From positions 122,142-186,141 of the forward strand of contig CAXAMN010006513.1 in assembly GCA_963970005.1 (NCBI GenBank): a stretch of 64,000 nt of DNA, given 5' to 3'. Source of the DNA: Durusdinium trenchii. Taxonomy: Eukaryota; Sar; Dinophyceae; Suessiales; Symbiodiniaceae. The notes under the pieces were generated by a model that saw nothing but the letters and a program-made list of their open reading frames with translations, ran no database searches and was not told the origin of the DNA. The stretch's first letter is position 1. Each line of letters opens with the position of its first letter. Of this stretch, positions 13,495 to 23,828 are shown in pieces. The translations under genes were made by a program, and so were the position numbers.

Positions 13495-13519
13495 ATTGAT
13501 TGATTGATTGATTGATTGG
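13495..13519. repeat. (ATTG)n tetranucleotide repeat
   Basis: Five to six consecutive TTGA/ATTG units in non-coding DNA. The surrounding 13000-13560 region shows no supported gene. Confidence 0.85.
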
Positions 13520-13628
13520 TGTTTTGTATTCAGTTCAGGAAACAACAATGTGAATGAACTAAACACCTCGGATCTGGGAGATGGGCAGGGCATGCTGTGG
13601 TGTGGTATCCAGGTTTTCTATGAACCAA

Positions 13629-15041
13629 CTAGAGCATATGACAGCCACCCACTCCCTCCGCGTTGCGCACCACCAGGACCATGGGCGTAAAGGGAAAGGC
13701 CAGCAAGTCATGCTCGAACGGCTTGCCTGGTGCCAGCTTTGCAAGTCGCTCCAAATGGCGCGAGTGCGTCAGCACCAGCATCCGTGGGTTTCCGACACCC
13801 AAATCGAGGCTTGGCATCCATGGAGCTGCGCAAGGTGTCTCTGTTCGGCCCCCAAAACAACCAACAGTGTCCAAGGTTCTTCTACTCATTCTACTCAATG
13901 TGCCCAACTGCCGCTTTTCTGTTCCTGCTCTCTGTTAACCTCCCCTAATTACGTGCTTCTGGCCTGGAAGCCGAGCATCCAAGGGCCGAATGATGGCATC
14001 CTGGTGGTGCCAACGCGGCGCATCCACCACTATGGGGTGGGATGTAGGTATACCTAGGTTCGCACCCTTTCGTGAGCAAAGGGGTGACCTGTCCTATGAT
14101 CCATGTCGTCCGGTGTGACCCTTTTTTGACGGATCCAAAGTAGTGTTTCAAGGGAGAGCCTTCTGAGTAGGAAACGCCCATTGATGGCTCATGATGGCGT
14201 GCGAAGAATGCAAAGACCATAAAGCAACGACCTCAAAGATGTGGGTCTGTCATAGGGTCGTGCCTTTTGGGCCCCCCCACCAATGGCTTTTGCTTGATAT
14301 TCCACCTTCATAGGGTCGATGTCTCCCAGGGAGAAGGACTCGATTCATCGGTCCTGGAGGAAGGTCACCACCTTGGTGAGCTCGGTCATGGGCTCCTCCC
14401 GAGTCCGGCACCACGGGGCTGGATGGAACTGAGACTAAAACCATGCTGAAGGCCGTGATTGTGTTGGGAAGGAAGAAGGCTACTTCGCAAGTCAAGCGAG
14501 CTTTGGAGATGAAACCCAAAGTTCTAGTTTACTCTCACTCTAAACGTGGAAGTGGCATCCTTTGGGCTACCAACGAGTCGACGGCAAGCAATCGATTCCA
14601 ATGCATATCAATACCTTGACACCTTGAAACTTGCAGCTAGCAAATGGGTTTTGCCTCGTGGAACCCCGCCCTTGGAAGCCCCCTTCCCGTCCTCCACGGT
14701 CTCTCCAGCGGCTAAGTCCTGTCGGAACGGGCGGCAGCTCCGATCCCGTTGGTCGGCGCTTCCCGGCGAACACGTGCCGCGCCTTCACGACAAAGGGGCG
14801 ATGGAGGTTGCGAGCACGTTGGCTCCTGCGAGCACGAGACGCCCCAGACCCCGTCCTCGCGTCCGGGGAGTCCCCCTTTTCGTCCGGGAGGATCTGAAGC
14901 CTTGGTTTCAGCAAATCGCATGGCTGTGCCGTTGGGCAAATCGATGGCTGTTTGGGAGTGGAGGTCAATGAAACGAGTTCCAGGGTTGTGCGTCTCTTGC
15001 ATCTCTGACTTGTCCACTTGAAGCCGAAAAGGGAGCTCCAC
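13629..15041 (-). CDS. Unrecognised multi-exon protein
   Basis: Minus-strand segments with good coding character follow in order: 15010-14870 (ETHNPGTRFIDLHSQTAID), 14830-14650 (GC-rich, NLHRPFVVKARHVFAGKR), about 14400-14355 (EEPMTELTKVVTFLQDR), 14040-13960 (VVDAPRWHHQDAIIRPLDAR) and 13820-13640 (RMLVLTHSRHLERLAKLAPG, then LLAFPFTPMVLVVRNAEG). The last exon has a Thr-His-Ser-Arg-His string reminiscent of phosphohistidine phosphatases, but the catalytic RHG motif is not seen, so I do not assign that family. High GC at third codon positions fits the neighbouring genes. Exon joins are unresolved. Confidence 0.35.
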
Positions 15042-15523
15042 GCCCTAGCCTAAGGGTGGTTAGCTCCACTCTTCGATGTTCTGGTCGCCCAGAGACGCCA
15101 CCCTCCTCCATCGCCAGAGGAGCCCACCCGCAGAGGCAAAGGTGAGGAGTCCCACGACCTAGTGCGAGTTGGGTTTGGAGGTGGAACTTACTTGTACGGC
15201 CCACTTCTCCTCACATCGATGAGGTCCAGAAAGATGATGTTCCTCTAGAACAGGTGGTTGAACCCACGTCCCAGTTGCTGAGCCCCCATTCACCCTACTT
15301 CCCCACCCTCGAGATTCTCCGAGTGGTCACCTGGCATGGGCGACCTGGGTCAAGCCTCTATTTACCAACGTTTGAATACATGTTTGACCATTTGACGGGA
15401 GTCGTTGACCATGATGTTCTAGTTCTTTTTTCACAACCCTTACCCAGGTTTTCACTCCCGTGCCAAGACTGATTGATCACTCCGTGTCCACTGGCCTGTA
15501 AAATAGCAGCAAAAAAGAATTGG

Positions 15524-16671
15524 CTAGATCAGCAGATGCAACTTGCTTGCCTCAATTGCACATGTCGAAAACAAAAAGAAAATAAAAGGGCACCACCACC
15601 TGAGTGGAATCTCTCTGAGGGCCCCCAGCAGTGCCCAAGGCCTCCATGACGGGGGATCCAAAGCACTGGACCATGAGATCTTAAAGAAATACCAATTAGT
15701 TAAGATGTCTAATGGATCCAAAAACAGGGCCATCTTTCACACAGAACTGGTCTCTTCGCAAACCTTCCCTTCAGCGTTCTGGAAGGTGAAGAAAAAGAAA
15801 GATCGGGCATGAGGAGGCACCGCACTCCTGCGCCCCTTATCGTCTCTTCGATTCCTAAGCTCTTGTACTCAAAAAGAATCAAGGGGAACGCCGTGTCAAG
15901 GCGCTGTACAGTCTGGTTTGCTCTTTAGGCTTGGTCTATACGGTTCTGTCTCCTATTCCAAATGCCTGGAAACAATCCTGAATCCTGCTGCGAAGGCAAA
16001 CCCACCGACTGAATGCAAAAACCCTCCCTGAGTGGAGTCTCCCATCACGGTCCCTGGCGCTCCAACGAGCCCACGTGAGTCCCACGTCGTGCACCTTCCG
16101 ATCCTCCTTCAGCTCTTCCCAAGCACGGCTCCTTGGAGACCCGCTGAGGATCCTCTGGGTGGGTCGTCTACAAATCCATCTGTGGAAACCATAAGGAGCC
16201 CATGAAAACCATGTAGAATTTCGAACTATGTGGAACCATGTGGGTCGTCTTTCCTTTTAAAATGGAACAGGTCGGAACCCATGGGTGGATGCATCCCCCC
16301 TTTTTTGTGGACCTTAAAGCCTTCGGTTTTGGCCGGTGGCCTTATGTGGAGGCATCAAAGAACGGATCCACATGATGGAACCAGTGAAATTGGAGGAATT
16401 CCTTCGATTAGGCAGTGTTTCCATTTTGGAATCACCGTGTATGGGTGAATGGATCAACACATGATCAAACGGTTCCATCGAACTCTCGCGGTTCCCTACG
16501 TTGGTGGGAGTTCCTCTGCTGTTGCACAATCAAATCATGCTGCCAAGAGCTCCAAGACCCAACTGACTCCGGCAACTCAGGCGACCAGACATCTCTGGCC
16601 AGCTCATGGGGACAGCCATGTAAACACACGCACGAAAGCAGCGCAGCCAGATCTACGAAGTTCACATTCAC
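15524..16671. other. Stretch with no supported gene
   Basis: I see no recognisable protein or RNA here. A minus-strand reading at 16671-16470 (VQQQRNSHQRREPREFDG) is open for about 68 codons, but its composition is ambiguous and it matches no family. The region 15050-15520 is likewise without clear signals. Confidence 0.4.
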
Positions 16672-16782
16672 TTGTGGAACATGGCGCCTCAGAAATCGCC
16701 CCCCATCTCCAAAAATCCTCAGAAAGCTGCTTGGCTTGGGATCAACTTATTTGGTCGGTCTGACTGGATTTGGATTAGGTCC

Positions 16783-16846
16783 TTAGGTCGAGTGGAGTCG
16801 TCCTAGGTCCTTAGGTCCTTAGGTCCTTAGGTTGGTCCTTCGGTTT
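16783..16846. repeat. Short tandem repeat of an 8-base unit
   Basis: The unit GGTCCTTA is repeated, with one interruption (GTCGAGTGGAGTCGTCCTA), and ends in a variant GGTCCTTC. It lies in non-coding DNA. Confidence 0.8.
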
Positions 16847-17440
16847 CCCCGAAATCGGCACCCGAAGAGGGAAAGCATCCTTTGGGCAAACCATGCCTTT
16901 GTGGGGAAGACCGTGAAGAGCATATTCACCACCTGATGAAGGAATCAAGGCCTATCCAAACAGACGTCTATAATGACTCGTACATGTCTGTGTTTCATGC
17001 TGCACATCGAGTCAACATTGATTCGTCAAGTTCGATTGCCGTGTCTCACCGGGTGTCTGCTTTGTGCGACAGCGATCCGCCCCTCGAGCCGTGAGCACCG
17101 CGAGCGAGAATGGAAGCGTTATGTGGTACACCCGCCTCTCCAAATGAAACGTCTGAGTTCAAACATATCAAAGTTCGAGACCCTTCACAGCATGTTTCAC
17201 TACATGTCACTACTACAGTTCATTTGATGAAAATTCAACCTCTGATATTCAGCACCCCTCCCTTGGATGAAAACGGACGTTGAAGAAACCCGCAGAACTG
17301 GCGGAAGAAACAACGTCAGAATTGTCCAGCCAAGATGGTCCAGATTACAACTTCGGAAATGGGGATGTGGTGGCAATACCAGTGCCATAGATTTGGGCGG
17401 GTTACAAACATTTGTTGTAACGGTGGTGTGAAAGTTCATC

Positions 17441-17765
17441 TCAGGATCTTTGGGGCAAATTGCCATAAACAGAAAACTCTTGTGGCGACACCAGCCACCA
17501 ACAGCCTGATGAATTGTGTGGAACACAGTGGCCCGGGAGCCGCTGTGGTGGCAAAGCTAGCAAGAAGCCTGATGGTTGAGTTCCTTCTCCCCTGACAAGC
17601 TCTTTGATCGCTCTTTGCACCAGCAGTTGGCCGGATGCCAATGACTTTGCAAAGTCTTGTTTCTGCCGGAGCAAAATGTGGAAAGAGGTGTCTAATGCAA
17701 GGGGGTACAAAAAGACTTTCCACCTGATTCATCCAGGCCAGAGCTCTAGGACAAGTTGACAGCAC
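17441..17765 (-). CDS. Unrecognised coding-like exon
   Basis: Between about 17710 and 17590 the minus strand reads as a charged helical segment (LLRQKQDFAKSLASGQLLVQ then RAIKELVRGEGTQ). A second frame over the same bases is also open for 109 codons, so the frame choice rests on composition only. No domain is recognised. It could equally be a relic of a gene. Confidence 0.25.
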
Positions 17766-17899
17766 CGTACTCGATGATGCCCCACTGCCCCACCAAATTT
17801 AACAATAAAGTGCTACTGTCAACAAAAATGAGTAGGAACATTGTTTAACATCCTATCCTCAAACTGACCCCAATATCAGACCCCCTATCTACTTCTGGA

Positions 17900-18442
17900 C
17901 ACCTGGGCATCACTAAGCCCAGATGGATCACCTGCAGGTGGCACGCAGCTCCGCTGCTTTGCAGTCGAGAACTCGCCGCGCGAGTTACGGCATCCTTCGC
18001 GCGAAACGGACGTCTGCTGAGCAGCATCTTCGCCGGCCAGCGGATGCCAAGGGAGTGATGGAATTAGGATTGTGTCAACCATTGGTGCATATGGGTGCAT
18101 TAAAGTTGGGAGACAAACCATTGGTTGACCCTCTTTCCAGAAAGGGAATAGACCATGGGTTGGAGGTCTCCGTATTAAAATACACACCCATATCAAAGAC
18201 TAATTTTGCTAATGAGTTCGTGCCTTCAGCCAATCCCCTTTTCATCGCCCCAAGGATGGGTTGAGCCCCCACAGGCTTTGAGCCATCAGAAGAAGGGGGC
18301 ATGAGTCATAGACAACTTGTGCGGCAACTTTGGCCGTGAATTCGTTGAAAACGTGGAAACAGTCACGTTGGGCCAGTCGACTGAGGTCGAACCAGGTAGG
18401 TCGGTCCTCCTGTCCGCGGCTGTCCGCACTTGGGTTCCTCAA
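17900..18442 (-). CDS. Unrecognised exons
   Basis: The best segment is about 18425-18310, with a strongly coding-like reading (RPTWFDLSRLAQRDCFHVFN, then EFTAKVAAQVVYDS). Next are 18270-18090 (MKRGLAEGTNSLAKLVFDMG) and 18055-17930 (HPLAGEDAAQQTSVSREGCR). I do not recognise a family. Adjacent order on one strand suggests a single gene, but splice joins were not confirmed. Confidence 0.35.
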
Positions 18443-18499
18443 GTCTTAACTGACTGAAGTCTCATAGTTGGACCTGCTCCAGCCCTGCAAACGAGAATC

Positions 18500-19300
18500 A
18501 TCATGGTCATCCTGGGTCTGATAAAGGGGATTACGGGCATAATAAGATGATGGACGGATCATTTGCCTTGTTGGTAGGTTCTAGCAGACTACGAGTGCTC
18601 CACTGTCAGTAGTCCTACTGACGGAAAGCTACTGAAAGCAAAAGCTTCAGCACAACAGTTGAGGGGCACACCAGATTTCCAGGGTATGCCTTGAGAGTGA
18701 ACTACAGTCGAGACCCCAAATAAGCCATTAAATGCCACTGGGCAAATCACCACTCATCATCTGGATAGTTGGACCACTGAATGATAAGGCTCTCCAAACT
18801 CAAAGTCCGGGCCACGTCCCTTTGACGCACCACGCTCGTCCGATGGACGACCGTCGCGTCCCTTTGACGACCGTCATCTGCCCAACGAGATCACCATCCG
18901 ACTTGGGAGACCCTTCGACGAGAGCGCTCGCCTGGCTCGAGGGACGCATTCGGCGCGAAGAGCGCTCGTCCCCAAACGTCTCAGACGAGAATCGACCGGC
19001 TCAAAGGAAACCTTTCACTTTTCCAGGCAAGCTTCGGCTGATAGGCGGCCAACGCTATTAGGTTGGAGGCTGGAGGCTATTGCTATTTACGAGATCTCAA
19101 TCAGTGCTAGGATCGTGCTAAGTACTTTCCACTCCGATGGGTGAACATTACAAACACCGATTCCGCTTCAGGAGATTGGACCTGGCGATCTTTTGAAAGG
19201 TCTTGCTTGAGGCAGGCGGCAACTTGTGAGTAAATGTTCTCATTCAGAAAGGCCATCCATACATTATCATAATGCATATAATGCCAACAACCCTCAATAG
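18500..19300. other. Stretch with no supported gene; short spaced repeats
   Basis: The only structure I see is the 13-mer CGTCCCTTTGACG repeated at 18815-18827 and 18857-18869, with related GACGACCGTC strings nearby, and degraded copies of the GGAGGCCATCGC repeat at about 19060-19080 and 19305-19330. A plus-strand reading frame across 18732-19061 has no coding signature. Confidence 0.5.
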
Positions 19301-19975
19301 AAAAAGGAGGCCATCGCTATGAGGTTGGAGGCACCCGTCACTAATGCACCTAGGACAAGGTCGACGAAAAAAGAACAAAAACCTTCAACAAAAACTGCAC
19401 TTCTTATACTCCTTTCACTCTCCCCGATGTCTCTACCCTGTGGCCCGCTGACGCCTGGCCCCCGGCCGAGCCGCCGGCTCGCCGGCGCCTCGGTCACACC
19501 GCGGGCAGCCGGGTCACAGAATGGGGGCGACTCGAACGACGTGGCGACCGTCATGTCCTCTGTGTCTGTGCAAAGCCGTGGTTTCGATCGGTTCTAGCTT
19601 CTCACCCATGACCGTGGTCATTCGAGGATTGAAACCTCGACCCTTGGCCGGCCCCCCATGGCCGTAGATACACAGATCGAATGAAGCGTGGATATTTAAC
19701 TGGAGTTGACAGACACACATCCGAGTTCACTCGGCAGTGCTGTAGAAAGCATCTGAGCAAGGAAAAGAGGCCAATGTCAAGAGATCTCGACTAAGTCTCA
19801 TGGGTTGAGTAGCTCTATTTCGGGGTTCAGCACCTTGCAAAACATTGACTGAGGACAACAGGAACCGACAGGCTTCCGTACACACTGTTGTGCGCTTGGT
19901 GCTCGCACGCTTTGCGCAAATTTGCCCAACCGGCCGTGGAGGTTCCGACGCACCTCAGCGGGGGTGGACAGAGGT

Positions 19976-20036
19976 GAAGCTACTAGTAGCAAGAAGCTGC
20001 TAAGTAGCAAGGTGCATCGCTACTAGCAGCAAGGAC
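19976..20036. repeat. GCTACTAG-family repeat copy
   Basis: Contains CTACTAGTAGCAAGAAGCTG, then GCATCGCTACTAGCAGCAAG. These are the same modules found in the arrays at 24 kb, 60 kb and 64 kb. It lies outside any recognised exon. Confidence 0.8.
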
Positions 20037-20117
20037 GCACAGTAATGTATGCATCTTACATGAAGTATCCAAAGGTTCTCACAACTAGCCCGTTGACTCA
20101 GTCGATGTGATCTCTTG

Positions 20118-21388
20118 CTATCCACGTTGTCCAGGCCGCTTGGCTCGGTTTTTCCACCGAAAAACGAAGAGTTTGCTCAACAGCCCTGAAACGAGAGCCC
20201 CTTGCAGCTCCCGACGCGTTGGAGCCGCAAGGCTTCCTTGAACTCTTTCACATGCAGATCGTACCTCAGAGGGGGCTCGGGACCTTGAGACAGTCCCTCC
20301 CCTAGCTCCTCCAATCAGGCGTTGCGAGGAACCACCATGGCAGGCTGGCATGACTGAAGAACTCACTGCACTCTCCACGATGCACTTCAACCATCTTCAA
20401 CCTAGGAATTGATGCCTGGTGGAGGAAGAAGCGTTGCTCAACGCCAGGATGAGGAATCGGTGGGAGCCCTTACTTACCTCTGGCATTTGGCCGGTTTCGC
20501 TCTCTTCAGATTGGACTCCTAGAGGTCAAGTCACGTCCAAACTTGGCACCTGGTTAGACCAAAAAGTGAGAAAGAGAAAGGCGACTCATGCTCATTCATG
20601 TTCATGGTCCACTCACATCTAGAAACTCCATCCATGGATTTCTGCATGCAAGTGGGAGGAGTTCTGGAGCTCGCTTTGGAGACTCCCAACATGTTTGGAC
20701 GACTCCGATGACCCGTGCGGATGTCGTGCCAGGAACATGCCGCCAAAGGGCTCATCGAAGTCCGTGCAGGGCAAGAATGGCCTCGCAACAAAAAACACAA
20801 AAAATGAAAATAAAATAGAAATAAACCGTTGCAATGGACCTGTATCTACATAGTATTGGAATAGGGAGACCTCCCATATCGACCTCTTGGAAGAAGGAAA
20901 ATCGACCCCAAAAGCCGCCTGTAGCTACCAGCTACCACTTGTCATGGTCTACAGTCTACACACCTACTGTGCGATCCAACGAAGCGGGAGACCAAATAGA
21001 ATGAGCTGGTGAAGCTGCTCGCAAGAGAGTCGGCCTCTCACCCTGTGGCTGCTCAAGTGTCTTGGGGGGGACTGCATACGTCATAAAGTAACTACATCTT
21101 CGATCAGAGGTCCACCCGGAGCAATCCAGGTTCCACGGCAATGGGCTTTCGACTGCAAAAAGGCATTTCTCTTGGAGAAACTGCCTCTCTCTCAACCAAT
21201 CTGAAGAGAGGACTTCTTCTTTGAAGACCAATCTTCTCATGACCTCCCCTGCCGGTCCACCGGCCTGTAGCCTCCAGGCAAGCGTCGCACATCCAGAGTC
21301 CTGGCGAGTGAGTTCGCCAAGGGTCCCCCACAAGCCTGCTCACCAATTCAACAAAGGAAGAGGAAGAAGCCTGGTCATTGACCTTCAT
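20118..21388 (-). CDS. Unrecognised coding-like exons
   Basis: Minus-strand readings at 21300-21110 (GEVMRRLVFKEEVLSSDWLR or, in another frame, VELVSRLVGDPWRTHSPG), 20760-20630 (LPCTDFDEPFGGMFLARHPH) and 20320-20130 (RRELQGALVSGLLSKLFVFR) look like exons. Competing open frames in this GC-rich DNA make frame choice uncertain. No family recognised. Confidence 0.25.
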
Positions 21389-21399
21389 AGCTTCAAGAA

Positions 21400-22200
21400 A
21401 AATGCCCTTCCATCAAGGGCAAAGAAAGCAGGTGCCACGCAAAGCAAGCGTGAGTGTGCCTGGCAAAGAGACCGCCCCCACTCTCCATGTAGAGGAAAGG
21501 CTCCTGGAAAAGAAAAACAAAATGCTACGAGCGCATACGAGCGCTCCGGGTGCAAGGCATCACATGCGGCACATACAGATCTGTTCTGCACTCCTTTTGA
21601 AGTTTTGGGTTCTGGTCTTCAAAAGGACAAACCTCACAAGGATGGCTGCAGTTCTTTCTTCCTGGATGAGAGCCCCAGCAGGGCTGGCCTGTTTAAGAGC
21701 CTCGGTCAACCCACCCAAAAAAGAGGGTGTGGTACCAGCCAAGGACCGATCGTTTTTATTGGAGGAGGGCTTGGTGTTGGAGACGTGAAAAGTGAGTTGC
21801 GTCGCAAAGCCGGCGTGAAAACTGTAGTCCAAAATACATTGCAAACAAGTTACATTAATTGTGAAGCGGGAAAAAAAAAATTGAAGAAATTTTACCAATT
21901 CTAACTCCATATTTGTACTACCTACCGGCCCGTCCATTGGTTTCATTGATAAAATGTACAATCCCCTGATCCCCCTTTGCGAAACACCCCACCCTGGCCT
22001 GACACCCTCTATCCCCAGCCTCCGGCACTTCACCTCCCTCGATGGCCTCAGTTCAGCTGCAAAGAGCTGGATTCTCCTGCTAATGTTCTTCAAAACTCCA
22101 CTAATGGTCTCTCCTGATGGGATTCTCTCTCGATGGCCTCTGTTCTAAGAATCTGAAAAAAGAAAACACTTGTTACTTAGCGATGCCCTTTGTCTCCCTT
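21400..22200. other. Stretch with no supported gene
   Basis: A 227-codon plus-strand frame (21221-21904) is present, but its composition is Lys/Ser/Pro-rich without any domain and it runs against the strand of all recognised genes. I treat it as noise. A poly-A-like run (A10 followed by TTGAAG) occurs near 21870. Confidence 0.45.
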
Positions 22201-22348
22201 CAGTAGAACCGCCCATGTTCCCGAGAGAACTCACCGAGGCCAGGGACCCCAAGGGCCAGCGCCATCCGTGTGGAGTGAAAGGATGGGCTGAACCTGGCCG
22301 TCGAGGCGGTGAAATCGTGACTTGACAAAGTGGACATGAGTGAATCAT
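22200..22348 (-). CDS. Unrecognised short exon
   Basis: The minus strand reads TLSSHDFTASTARFSPSFHS followed by TRMALALGVPGLGEF, then closes. It is exon-like in composition, flanked by non-coding DNA. No function can be suggested. Confidence 0.25.
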
Positions 22349-22406
22349 GAATCCAAGGAGACCTTACTGTAAGTGATCTTAGATGATAGTTGTATATACC
22401 TATAAT

Positions 22407-22427
22407 CCATATATATATATATATACA
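22407..22427. repeat. (AT)n microsatellite
   Basis: A run of about ten AT dinucleotides in non-coding DNA. A second, shorter one occurs at 23115-23142. Confidence 0.85.
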
Positions 22428-22972
22428 GGTGACATTGATTGATGTGGAGACTGTGAAGGTATGAGCCACTTGGTGGACTTAGTGACTGCTACATGTGATG
22501 GATGCCATGAGGTTGCTGTTAACCCCCCCACCCCGACTGCTCAGCACCACCCCATGGCTCGTTGGGGCACCCCACCCACCGGTGAAAAGGCTGCTGGTGC
22601 CGCTGGTCGGACCCGATTTGGTGCGACGCTCAAAGCCTGAGTTCGAGGCTCTTGCGATGAGATGCAAAAGGGGGTTCCTCGTACTCTTCAGAAGATTCAA
22701 TATAAAAAAGAAGATTCTCCCGCAGAAAAGGGGAGAGTTGAAACCCTCTTTTTTACGGTGCGCACTTCGACAAAGTCCCACCAAGAAGAAAACAAAGAAT
22801 ACCGTCTTCCACGAGTCCTGTGTTCCAAAAGCATCTCTCCAACCCGCACAAAAAAGCCGAACTGGTTCGCCTCTAAACCACGATCGCCTCCGAACCGGTT
22901 CGCCACCGAGCGGCGGTGAGCATCCACCGGTCCGTGGCTCCTCTCGAAGCCTGAGAGGCCCATGACGAACGC

Positions 22973-23002
22973 GGCCCGTTGCGGGCCTCGCCCCGTGCGG
23001 GG
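22973..23002. other. Two adjacent GC hairpins
   Basis: GGCCCG-TTG-CGGGCC (22973-22987) is followed at once by CCCC-GTGC-GGGG (22991-23002). Both are perfect inverted repeats with 3- and 4-base loops. No gene is recognised close enough to assign a role. Confidence 0.6.
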
Positions 23003-23828
23003 AACACGGACATGCAGCGGCGAAGCGCGGATTAAAGGGAAGCTTCAAAGAATACATATGATGCGTGTACTTGTTTGAATAAACTAGTTTCAAAAGATTC
23101 ACAATGTTCACAAATATGTATATATATATATACATTTATATACTGTATTCAGTATTCACCCAGAATCACTTCTTCCTACGGGTAGTTCCCGGGATACCGG
23201 AGATTCGGATTTGGAAGACTGCTTGCACTGGTAGTGAGCCTGTCGTTGAGGAATCTGATGTTTCGACTTCAAACCAATGCGACTCCTTCGTGATCTCGCA
23301 CAGCTTTTGGCATGGCGCGGCTGAGAGAGATATTGATGGCCAGCACCTCTATGTCGAGAGCCTCGCTTCAGGACCTTTCTGGGCGTGTCTTATTGACATG
23401 AGCCCCTCATCGAAGCTGCGCTCCCAAGGATTTGAAGGAAGCTTTTCGCTTCACACGTGGATCTTCTCGTAGATACACGAGCTCTGGTGACTGACCCGGA
23501 AGCTGCCTCGGTCCAAGCACCAAGTGTTTACAGGGCTGAGAGGTGGTCTGAAAGGATATCCTTCCATTTGCCACCCAAGATCTTGATAGTTAGGGAAGTG
23601 GGAGCTGGGAAGTTCGGATCGTGGTCAAGACCCCGTTCGGAAGTCAGAAGAGCCACGTAGGAGGCGACCAGGCGCATCAATGAATGTAAGGCTGATACAT
23701 CCCAGGTGCGTCCTGTCTGGGTGTCCTGGCCGGAGATCCTTGAGTCTTAGTAGATCTTAGTCCAGGCAGGACATCCCTTTGGATGCCCTGATTCGGTTCC
23801 TCCCATTCGCCCCCAAATAGTTCACACG

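Noticed and set aside
17441..17765. Reverse-transcriptase or transposase relic
   Set aside because: The charged helical text is suggestive of a folded protein but no polymerase or integrase motif is present.
21221..21904. 227-codon open frame on the plus strand
   Set aside because: No domain, low-complexity Lys/Ser content, opposite to all recognised genes, and overlaps a plausible minus-strand exon.
22495..22965. 156-codon plus-strand frame
   Set aside because: It is Arg/Lys/Pro-rich with no domain, open because of GC-rich sequence; the opposite strand is open as well.
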